From Sulfuricurvum sp. (GTDB lineage: Bacteria; Campylobacterota; Campylobacteria; Campylobacterales; Sulfurimonadaceae), in the NCBI GenBank assembly GCA_028718525.1, contig JAQULP010000008.1:32649-96648 (forward strand): a stretch of 64,000 nt of DNA. Reading direction: 5' to 3'. The notes under the pieces are model-generated. The model saw only the letters and a program-made list of their open reading frames with translations. It did no database searches and was not told where the DNA came from. How positions within the stretch are numbered: position 1 is the first letter of the stretch; each line of letters begins with the position of its first letter. The translations under genes and the position numbers were made by a program. Below are positions 51,351 through 59,540 of the stretch, one piece after another.

Positions 51351-52256
51351 TTACCTTGCCCCAAAATGGGTATCTGCCGTTTTATAGCTGCCTGATTGGG
51401 ATAAAAGATCGTTCATATCCAGTTCATTACCCGCTTCAAACGCTTCATCGGGATTGAGTATCCCGCCGCTTCTATCCGCCGCAATCAGGGGGAGGGCATT
51501 CTCTTCAAAGGTATCGGTAAAGAGGGTGGTTACGATCATGTTGTGCTGAAGATGGTCAACTATAGCCGGGAGGGTGAGATTTTTTTGCAACGTATCGACG
51601 ATGACGGGAAGTTGAAGATTCTCCTGCAGAGTATGAACAACCACTACCGGAAAATTGAAGGTAGCCGATAAAAAGTTTTTTAAATCTTCGGTAATGAATT
51701 CACGTATACTGCCCATAATCCCTTCCGGGCTTAATGAAATATACGATCCCGCATAAACGGTTGCTTTATGATTGTTCGGATCAAAAACGTTAATGATCCC
51801 CTGAAGACAAAAAATTGAAAGGACCCCGTCATCTTCATAGTTGACGGCGAAGTTGGTACCCCGGATTCCGATGGTGGCCGTTTTGGTTTTAACGCTGAAC
51901 TTTTCAGGGGCTATTTTTCCGATTTTTCCGCTCATGACCCGTATGGTTCCGGAGAGGACATTGAATTGAGCACGGGAATCGCTGCTATTGTCATACAGAT
52001 ACTCTTCAATCGAGAAGAGGCTCTGTTTTCCGACGGTGATAACCGTATTATCGTTGAAGGTAATTTGGGCTTTGGAGTTTTTATCGGTTCTGACGATATC
52101 GCTGGGTTCCAGCGATTCTCCTAAGAGGGCCGGAGCGGATTTTTCCGAACGTTCCACAAAGACTGAACCGCTGATCGCGGTAATCTTGGCAATACTGCCC
52201 CACACCGATGTCCCCATTAAAAGGATAAACATAAGTTTGAACGGATATTTCATCAT
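51351..52256 (-). CDS. Periplasmic FecR-domain protein with 13-residue repeats
   Basis: The 301-residue exported protein has a signal peptide (about 1-20). Its FecR-like domain begins ITAISGSVFVER and contains VRTDKNSKAQITFNDNTVI, LSGTIRVMSGK and TATIGIRGTNFAV. Unlike classical FecR it has no anti-sigma membrane helix. After the domain come three tandem units of about 13 residues, beginning VHTLQENLQLP, VDTLQKNLTLP and VDHLQHNM (about residues 209-245). This fits the FecR/CHASE2-cyclase gene pairs found in bacteria. It probably works in the periplasm with the CHASE2 sensor. Confidence 0.82.
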   Translation of the reverse strand: MMKYPFKLMFILLMGTSVWGSIAKITAISGSVFVERSEKSAPALLGESLEPSDIVRTDKNSKAQITFNDNTVITVGKQSLFSIEEYLYDNSSDSRAQFNVLSGTIRVMSGKIGKIAPEKFSVKTKTATIGIRGTNFAVNYEDDGVLSIFCLQGIINVFDPNNHKATVYAGSYISLSPEGIMGSIREFITEDLKNFLSATFNFPVVVVHTLQENLQLPVIVDTLQKNLTLPAIVDHLQHNMIVTTLFTDTFEENALPLIAADRSGGILNPDEAFEAGNELDMNDLLSQSGSYKTADTHFGAR

Positions 52257-52262
52257 AATCTC

Positions 52263-53582
52263 CTAAAATCGACCGGACAGACTCATGGAGAGTATGTATT
52301 TGTCGTAACTGTAGATGGAAAGGGTCGAATCGGTACGGGTATAGTTGGCAGCGGCCTCGATCGAAACGGCATTATTCAGACGCTGAACGATATTGATTGC
52401 TCCGTATCGCGTCGTATCGTTCCGATACGACAGAAAACTGGGGACGCATTCGTCATAAAAACGTTTTTTAAGATTTCCGTTGATCTGGACAAGGGTTCTG
52501 GGAAACAGTTGATGGTTGTACAAAAAGTTAACCCCGTATTCGCGATAGCTTACATCCCTCCGGCTTCCCCCCTCTTTGATCTGGCGCGATGCGATAAGAT
52601 CGGTGCGGAGAACCCTGGCCGTATAGGGGGCATACTCTATCCCTCCGGAAAGGTCAAAAGTCTTTGCATCCAGATCGGACGATACGTAATGGTTTTTTTC
52701 ACCCGCTTTAAAGGAGACAATATGGCGCAGTGCCGGGGTATGGCGGTAACTCCATCGGGGATTGAGCGAATACCCTTTATAAAACCGGTTGAGCCCCAAT
52801 TCAAAATAGTCAACCCCTCCGATTAGATCATAGATCGAATTTTGGCTCGCATAGGAGAGAGACGGATAATACGAGAATAAGAGCATGTCGTATGTTCGTT
52901 GTTCCGTGTAACTGCGGTTGTAGAGGCTTACTTTGTTCCGGATGACGGCTCCCCCCCGTTCTCCGACATCGTAAAGATGGGTGAGGGTGGCTGTCTCTTC
53001 ATGGGCACCGTCGCTTGATGGGGTTGAGGTAGGGTATATGCCGTAGGAAGGGAGCGTATAGGTCGCATCGGAAGAGCCGAAATTCACATTGGAGTCATAT
53101 AAAAATCCCCCTTTGGCGGTGAGGAAAAAAAAGCTCCGCTGTTGCTGTTTGGCGATAGAGGCCAGATAGTACTCGATGGTTTTTCGCATATTCACCGAGA
53201 TATCGGGGGTTGCAAGGATCGTTTCGAAGTTGGTTTTGGCTTCATCCAGCAATCCAAGACGATGTTGTGTCCGTGCCAGCTCGAGCTGATTGTAAAGATT
53301 CTCGGGGTCTAGGAATAAAACCCGTTCGTACGCCGCTAAAGCGGCCGGATATTCTTTAATTTCATATGCGCTTCGTCCCATATAAAAATTGAGTTCGGTA
53401 TCATCGAGAGCATTGAGATAGAGGGATGAAAAAATCGTATACGCTTCGGCATACGATTTCGCGGCATAGAGCTTTTTCCCCTCTTCGTAGGATACGAGCT
53501 CTTTTTCGGAGAGTGAATGGCCATACAGCACACCTCCCAAAATGAGTGAAAAAGCGATTAAACGCAGTGGGGATAAAATCAT
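52263..53582 (-). CDS. TPR protein with C-terminal outer-membrane barrel
   Basis: The 439-residue exported protein has a signal peptide and three to four tetratricopeptide repeats (about 25-150). A long beta-rich half ending in the aromatic motif YILSMSLSGRF suggests an outer-membrane beta-barrel. It resembles surface-lipoprotein-assembly-modifier-type proteins in domain order, but a specific substrate cannot be named. It lies in the operon between the MBL/HD-GYP and FecR genes. The combination suggests an envelope-linked sensing or export unit rather than a metabolic pathway. Confidence 0.75.
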   Translation of the reverse strand: MILSPLRLIAFSLILGGVLYGHSLSEKELVSYEEGKKLYAAKSYAEAYTIFSSLYLNALDDTELNFYMGRSAYEIKEYPAALAAYERVLFLDPENLYNQLELARTQHRLGLLDEAKTNFETILATPDISVNMRKTIEYYLASIAKQQQRSFFFLTAKGGFLYDSNVNFGSSDATYTLPSYGIYPTSTPSSDGAHEETATLTHLYDVGERGGAVIRNKVSLYNRSYTEQRTYDMLLFSYYPSLSYASQNSIYDLIGGVDYFELGLNRFYKGYSLNPRWSYRHTPALRHIVSFKAGEKNHYVSSDLDAKTFDLSGGIEYAPYTARVLRTDLIASRQIKEGGSRRDVSYREYGVNFLYNHQLFPRTLVQINGNLKKRFYDECVPSFLSYRNDTTRYGAINIVQRLNNAVSIEAAANYTRTDSTLSIYSYDKYILSMSLSGRF

Positions 53583-53590
53583 GGTATTTC

Positions 53591-55975
53591 CTATAAATCA
53601 AAGTGTAAACGGACGTCATCAATATTTTCGGGATCGAGAACATCGTGTGCGTATTGCAAATAGAGGCCGCTTTCGTAAAAAAAGCGGAGTATACGACGAT
53701 CAATCTCCTCGTTCTCAGCCATTTTGTAGAGAATCCGCATCACTTCAGAGAGCTTTTTTGCTTTTTTATAAGGGCGGTCCGAGGCGGAGAGGGCTTCGAA
53801 AATATCGGCAATCGCTAAAATACGCGCTTCCAAACTCAGTTCGTCCCCCTTTAGCCCGAGGGGATAACCCTGTCCGTTGATTTTTTCATGATGACCGCAG
53901 GCAATTTCGGCTACCCGTCCAAGTTTGTGAGGGAACGGGAGCGCTTGAAGCATTCGTAGGCTGACAGCCGCATGGTTATTGATTATTTGACGTTGTGTAT
54001 CGGTGAGGGTCCCTTTTTGGACAGTGAGATTACGGATCTCATCTTCGCTCATCAGCGGCTGCACTTCGCCATTAAGCCGAACCGTCCGTTGGGCGATGTC
54101 GAGGACACGGTTGACGTTTTCATCACTGAAGAACTCGCTTCCCTGATTGGATTGAACCAGAAAGAGTGACTCGTCATTGAGTTTTGCAACCTCTTGGTGA
54201 TAATTTTCTTCCAGGGTGCGCAGTTCTGTTGAACCGTTACATTGAGCGGAGGCGTTTAAAAATGCGATGTGGGCATCGCGTTTTAAGATTTCGTATTTGA
54301 GTTTGAGGATCTCGATCCGATCGAAAATGGTCTCCAGTTTGGTCGATTTATCGATAATATGTTCCGGTGTGGTTATTTTACCGATATCGTGCATGAGGGC
54401 AGAAAATTTGATCTCTTTGATCTGATCGTCGTTATAGTGTATCTCCCGAAACACCCCCTGATCATCGCTGATCGCTTTGGCCAGCATTAAAGAGAGCCGA
54501 ACCATACGGTCGATATGGCCGGCTGTGTAAGGAGATTTTTCTTCGATTGCGACGTTAATGGTGTTTAAAAACGATTCGAGCAAGAGTTCCAAATCATTGA
54601 TTAAGCGCTGTTTCGTCAGGGTAACGGCCGCTTGCGACCCCAAAGAGAGGGCGAGTTCTTCGTCGTGGTAATCAAATGCGACGGTATGGCCGAAGGGATC
54701 TTTTTTATTGATAAGCTGCATAACGCCGATGAGGTTCTCTTCATGGTCTTTGAGGGGGAGGACCAACATGGATTCAGAGCGGTAACCGGTCTGGTTGTCG
54801 AAGTGCATTGTACCGCTGAAATCGTATTGCGTCGAGGTATAGACGTCGGGAATATTGACAATGGTCTCATCCAGAGCGCATAAGGCGGCAACCATATGAC
54901 GGTTTGGTTTATTGTCGGTGTCAAACAGCTCAAGCGGGTTCCATTCGATTTTCCCCGAGGTCCCCCCCATCTGGATGTTAAGCGTATCGTTTTGGATCAC
55001 TTTAAATTCAAGCTGACGGGTAAGGGGGTTATAAAGATAGAGGGTCCCTCCGTCGGCATTGGTCAACTGTTTGGTTTGGATGATAATCATCTCAAGCAAG
55101 GTATCGATATTTTTTTCTGCCGACAATGCCGTACCGATAGCAATTATTTTTGAAACAATCGACTTTTCCTGAGATGAAGGGAGGGCGGTTGATGCGGGAT
55201 CGAAAGGGATTCGGGAAAAATTTTCCAGTACGTATCCCCGATTTTCGAGGACACGAAGGGTGGTGAGTTCTTGATGGATGGTACTTTTGAATTGCGCTTT
55301 GAGATGCATAGGGAAGATATTGAAATCTTTTCGGCGGCACGCAGCAACATCTTCGGCCAGCAGTTTCGGAGTCAGATGTTTACTGTCGATGGCGAGTTTT
55401 TCATAGGCGGAAGGGAAAGAGACATCGATGACGAGAGCATGGATCGTCTCATCGGTATCAATAAGTTCCCATATTTTAGAGCATCTATGGGTATCGGAGG
55501 TGAATAAGATACTATGTTCTTCTTGCCGAATGACGTATCCGCAGCTACCGTCGGTATGGTTGGTTTTGAACGGGGTGAGGGTGATGTTATCGATAAAATA
55601 GCTTTTTCCCAGCGATATCTCAATAAATTCGATGGTTTTGGCAGCATATTCCAATAAATCAATCTCAGCGAAGTTGGGCCATATACGGTGATTGAAGATA
55701 AATTGACGCAGGTCGTGAAGGGTCTCCGGGAGTCCGTAAATTTTGAGGGGCGATTTTTTTTGGGTCACAAATAAATCGGCGACGAAGGGGATGTCTACAA
55801 TGTGGTCAAGATGGGAATGGGTTAGGAAAATGTGTTCAATCTCGAAAAGCTGATTTCCCAATCCGGCGATCAGATTACCCGCATCGATAAGACAATGTTC
55901 GCTAACCCGGACGCACGTCGTCCCCTCTGTAGGGGTTCGGGTTCCGCTGGTACCTAAAAATTCGATGTAGTTCAT
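53591..55975 (-). CDS. MBL phosphodiesterase-GAF-HD-GYP signalling protein
   Basis: The 794-residue cytosolic protein joins three modules. Residues 1-250 are a metallo-beta-lactamase fold with LTHSHLDHI, close to class II cyclic-nucleotide phosphodiesterases. Residues about 265-455 are a GAF domain. Residues about 470-794 are an HD-GYP domain with LMHDIGK and HHEKINGQGYP, split by an insert of about 130 residues between the HD and GYP halves. HD-GYP enzymes hydrolyse cyclic di-GMP. The first module could hydrolyse the cAMP made by the cyclase at the operon's end. The ATG follows a TATAAT on this strand (56001-56006) and has AGGGGTG as ribosome-binding site. Confidence 0.85.
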   Translation of the reverse strand: MNYIEFLGTSGTRTPTEGTTCVRVSEHCLIDAGNLIAGLGNQLFEIEHIFLTHSHLDHIVDIPFVADLFVTQKKSPLKIYGLPETLHDLRQFIFNHRIWPNFAEIDLLEYAAKTIEFIEISLGKSYFIDNITLTPFKTNHTDGSCGYVIRQEEHSILFTSDTHRCSKIWELIDTDETIHALVIDVSFPSAYEKLAIDSKHLTPKLLAEDVAACRRKDFNIFPMHLKAQFKSTIHQELTTLRVLENRGYVLENFSRIPFDPASTALPSSQEKSIVSKIIAIGTALSAEKNIDTLLEMIIIQTKQLTNADGGTLYLYNPLTRQLEFKVIQNDTLNIQMGGTSGKIEWNPLELFDTDNKPNRHMVAALCALDETIVNIPDVYTSTQYDFSGTMHFDNQTGYRSESMLVLPLKDHEENLIGVMQLINKKDPFGHTVAFDYHDEELALSLGSQAAVTLTKQRLINDLELLLESFLNTINVAIEEKSPYTAGHIDRMVRLSLMLAKAISDDQGVFREIHYNDDQIKEIKFSALMHDIGKITTPEHIIDKSTKLETIFDRIEILKLKYEILKRDAHIAFLNASAQCNGSTELRTLEENYHQEVAKLNDESLFLVQSNQGSEFFSDENVNRVLDIAQRTVRLNGEVQPLMSEDEIRNLTVQKGTLTDTQRQIINNHAAVSLRMLQALPFPHKLGRVAEIACGHHEKINGQGYPLGLKGDELSLEARILAIADIFEALSASDRPYKKAKKLSEVMRILYKMAENEEIDRRILRFFYESGLYLQYAHDVLDPENIDDVRLHFDL

Positions 55976-56000
55976 AAAATCACCCCTGCTATTGGAGTAA

Positions 56001-56006
56001 ATTATA
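56001..56006 (-). promoter_or_regulatory. -10 box of the cyclase/phosphodiesterase operon
   Basis: Read on the minus strand, TTGTATTATAAT ends in a perfect -10 box 25 bases before the MBL-GAF-HD-GYP start. No convincing -35 was seen. The divergent transglutaminase gene has a weaker TATAAA box near 56080. Confidence 0.5.
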
Positions 56007-56133
56007 ATACAAATCAGGTGAAATTTGCTTTTATTGGTGAGTGATTATTTTTAAGACGGTAGATGCTCTTCATTTTGGTATAAAGTGTGTTATCCTTTTC
56101 GCTCTTTAAATCTGTTATGCGCAAAGGAATCCG

Positions 56134-59100
56134 ATGTCGCTCAAAGTAGTCCTCTCCCACAAAACCCACTATTCTTTTGATAAACCGATTAACCTTTCTC
56201 CTCATGTGATACGCCTTCGGCCTGCACCGCACAGCCGTACACCGATTGAGGCATACTCTCTGAACATCAAACCGGATGACCATTTTATCAATTGGCAGCA
56301 AGATCCGTTCGGAAATTATTTGGCTCGTATTGTGTTTCCTGACAAAACGACTGAACTGGCCATTGATGTCGAAGTGTTAGCGGAATTGGTCAGTATCAAC
56401 CCTTTTGATTTTTTTGTTGAAGAGTACGCGACCAATTTCCCTTTCAAATACAAAAAAGAGCTCAAAAAAGAACTTTCTCCCTATTTAGAGATCACCGAAG
56501 AGGGGAAAAAACTCAAAAAATTTCTGAAAACGTTGGATTTGACACCACGTAATATTAACGATTTTCTTGTTGATCTCAATATGTCCATCCATAAGTACCT
56601 TAATTACACGATACGGATGGAGCCGGGGGTACAAACCTGTGAGGTGACGCTGGGAAATAAACTCGGTTCGTGCCGTGATTTTGCCTGGTTGTTTGTGCAG
56701 GTCCTCCGTCATTTGGGGCTTGCGGCACGGTTTGTATCGGGATATCTCGTACAGCTCTCGGCAGATGTCGCCTCACTTGACGGTCCAAGCGGTCCGGCAG
56801 AAGATTTTACCGATCTTCATGCCTGGACCGAGGTCTATATCCCGGGTGCCGGATGGATCGGATTGGATGCTACGAGCGGATTGTTTGCGGCGGAGGGGCA
56901 TATTCCGCTGGCATGTACCCCAAATCCTGAGAGTGCCGCACCGGTTGAGGGGGCGATGGATAAGTGTGAGGTTGAATTTACCTATTCCAACACCGTAACG
57001 CGGGTTTTCGAGTCTCCGCGCGTAACCAAACCGTATCGTGCAGAGCAGTGGGAAGCGATCGACAAACTGGGCTATCAGGTGGATAAAGAGTTGGTTGCCA
57101 ATGATGTCCGTCTGACGATGGGGGGAGAACCGACGTTTGTCTCTATCGATGATATGGAATCGCCTGAATGGAATACCGAAGCGGACGGTCCGCATAAGCG
57201 TGAACGGGCTAATGTGCTCGCACGCCGGTTATTAAAAACCTTCGGAAAAGGGGGATTGCTCCATCATGCGCAAGGGAAATGGTATCCCGGAGAACCGCTT
57301 CCGAGATGGATGTCTACGATTATCTGGCGTAAAGACGGCCAGCCGATTTGGAAGAATCCTGAACTTCTCGCCAGTTTGGATCAAAGCTTCGATTACACTC
57401 CGGAAGACGGGCGGAAATTTTTAGCCAAACTCTGTTTGAATCTGGGAATCAGCGATGAAAATATTCATGATGCCTATAACGATCCTCTCGTGGCATTGCT
57501 TCAAGAGTCTCTTTTGCCGGTGGATGTCGATCCGTTGAAAGCGAGTTTGAAAGATTCGCTGGAACGCCGGGCTTTGGCCGATAGCCTCTCCAGCGGCATT
57601 GATAAACCGGCAGGATATGTCCTTCCGCTTAACTGGGGAATGACCCGTTGGGTGACATGCCGATGGGAATTCCGCCGGGCTCAGCTTTTCCTTGCTCCGG
57701 GGACTTCGCCGGTAGGGCTTCGTTTGCCGTTGGATTCGTTAACGCATAAACCTCACGTAGAATTGGAACAGAGTTTCGAACCGGATTTATTTGCGGCATT
57801 CCCTTCGCTGGGAGAATACCATGACGCGGTCAAAGAGCGTGCGGCAAACGTGAAAAAATCGACCAAAAAAACGACCGATTACGAGGTGTTTGTCCGAACG
57901 GCACTTAGTGTTGAGATCCGGGAAAACAAACTCTTTATTTTTCTCCCCCCAATAACCAATACCGAAGCCTTTTTGGATTTAATCGCCTCCATCGAAGAGA
58001 CGGCCGAAGCACTTAATATGGCGGTTATGATTGAGGGGTATGAGCCGCCGCATGATCTTCGTATCGAGAAAATGCGCGTTACTCCCGACCCGGGAGTTAT
58101 TGAGGTCAATATCCATCCGACATCAAGCTGGCAAGAACTGACCGGTGTTATTGACACCCTTTACGAAGAGGCGCATCAATCCCGTTTGGGGACACTCAAA
58201 TTTATGCAAGACGGAAAACAAAGCGGTACGGGAGGCGGTAACCATGTAACGATCGGGGGGCTTACTCCGAGTGACAGTCCTCTGTTGCGCAATCCCGATC
58301 TTTTGCGTTCATTGATTACCTTCTGGCAGCACCATCCGAGTCTATCGTATCTTTTCTCGGGGCAGTTTATCGGTCCCACTTCCCAAGCTCCGCGTGTTGA
58401 TGAAGGGCGTCTGGAAAACCTGTATGAACTCGAAATCGCTTTTAACCAAATTCCTGAAAATGCAGAGGTGCCGTTTTGGTTGACCGATCGGTTATTCCGC
58501 CATATGCTCACCGATTTGACGGGGAATACCCATCGCAGCGAATTTTGTATCGATAAACTCTATTCGCCGGATTCTTCTACCGGACGACTCGGGATTTTAG
58601 AGTTAAGAGGGTTTGAAATGCCTCCTCACGCGCAAATGTCTCTGATGCAGATGTTGCTGATCCGCGCCTTGGTATCGCTTTTCTGGAAAAAACCGTATAA
58701 GCATAAACTGGTGCGCTGGGGTACACAGTTGCATGACAAATTTTTGATCGAACACTATGTTCGTGAAGATATCCGCGATATCGTTGAGTTTTTACGTTCG
58801 GAGGGGTATGCGTTTGAGACGGATTGGTTTGATCCGTTTTTTGAATTCCGATTCCCGTTATACGGAATGAGCACCATTGAGGGGATCCATTGTGAGTTGC
58901 GCGGAGGGATCGAACCGTGGAACGTATTGGGAGAAGAGTCGAGTTCGCAGGGGACGGCCCGTTATGTCGATTCTTCCGTTGAACGGGTGCAGATCAAGGT
59001 CAATGATTTTGTCAGCGAACGTTACGTTGTGACCTGTAATGGCGTGCGCGTGCCGCTGGTGTCTACCGGGGTGGAAGGGGAGTACGTCGCGGGTGTCCGC

Positions 59101-59505
59101 TACCGGGCATGGCAGCCGTGGTCTGCTCTGCATCCGACGATCGGCGTTGATACCCCTTTGGTATTTGATATAGTCGATACCTGGAATCGCCGTTCTATGG
59201 GGGGCTTTACCTATTTTATCGCCCATCCGGGTGGACGTGCCTACGATACCTTCCCGGTGAATACGTTAGAAGCGCAATCCCGCCGTATCAGCCGTTACTG
59301 GGGATTCGGGCATACTCAAGGGGAGATTAGTGAGGTACATGAACCGATGATCCGTGAACAGGAACTTATGGGAGAAGAAGGGGTTGCACGTAAAGTCATG
59401 GCTCATCCTCAACAAAAAATCTTCTCGTATCAGGAATTACCGGGATCATTGGAGTATCCGCATACCCTTGATTTGCGCCGAAAATGGAGTCCTAATGCAC
59501 AATAA
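56134..59505 (+). CDS. Transglutaminase-DUF2126 fusion protein
   Basis: The 1123-residue cytosolic protein has an N-terminal bacterial transglutaminase-associated domain (about 1-100) and a transglutaminase core with the triad Cys180 (GSCRDFAW), His229 (DLHAWTE) and Asp245 (IGLDATS). DUF2126 fills the remaining 800 residues, with motifs MGGEPTFVSIDD, GTGGGNHVTIGG and LELRGFEMPPHA. Such proteins occur with ATP-grasp/alpha-E proteins in predicted peptide-ligation systems; transglutaminase-like members act as peptidases or transferases. The reaction is unknown. It is the first of three linked genes on this strand. Confidence 0.88.
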   Translation: MSLKVVLSHKTHYSFDKPINLSPHVIRLRPAPHSRTPIEAYSLNIKPDDHFINWQQDPFGNYLARIVFPDKTTELAIDVEVLAELVSINPFDFFVEEYATNFPFKYKKELKKELSPYLEITEEGKKLKKFLKTLDLTPRNINDFLVDLNMSIHKYLNYTIRMEPGVQTCEVTLGNKLGSCRDFAWLFVQVLRHLGLAARFVSGYLVQLSADVASLDGPSGPAEDFTDLHAWTEVYIPGAGWIGLDATSGLFAAEGHIPLACTPNPESAAPVEGAMDKCEVEFTYSNTVTRVFESPRVTKPYRAEQWEAIDKLGYQVDKELVANDVRLTMGGEPTFVSIDDMESPEWNTEADGPHKRERANVLARRLLKTFGKGGLLHHAQGKWYPGEPLPRWMSTIIWRKDGQPIWKNPELLASLDQSFDYTPEDGRKFLAKLCLNLGISDENIHDAYNDPLVALLQESLLPVDVDPLKASLKDSLERRALADSLSSGIDKPAGYVLPLNWGMTRWVTCRWEFRRAQLFLAPGTSPVGLRLPLDSLTHKPHVELEQSFEPDLFAAFPSLGEYHDAVKERAANVKKSTKKTTDYEVFVRTALSVEIRENKLFIFLPPITNTEAFLDLIASIEETAEALNMAVMIEGYEPPHDLRIEKMRVTPDPGVIEVNIHPTSSWQELTGVIDTLYEEAHQSRLGTLKFMQDGKQSGTGGGNHVTIGGLTPSDSPLLRNPDLLRSLITFWQHHPSLSYLFSGQFIGPTSQAPRVDEGRLENLYELEIAFNQIPENAEVPFWLTDRLFRHMLTDLTGNTHRSEFCIDKLYSPDSSTGRLGILELRGFEMPPHAQMSLMQMLLIRALVSLFWKKPYKHKLVRWGTQLHDKFLIEHYVREDIRDIVEFLRSEGYAFETDWFDPFFEFRFPLYGMSTIEGIHCELRGGIEPWNVLGEESSSQGTARYVDSSVERVQIKVNDFVSERYVVTCNGVRVPLVSTGVEGEYVAGVRYRAWQPWSALHPTIGVDTPLVFDIVDTWNRRSMGGFTYFIAHPGGRAYDTFPVNTLEAQSRRISRYWGFGHTQGEISEVHEPMIREQELMGEEGVARKVMAHPQQKIFSYQELPGSLEYPHTLDLRRKWSPNAQ

Positions 59506-59540
59506 GGTAAAATGCGTTACTTTATTCAAAAGGTAATGCA

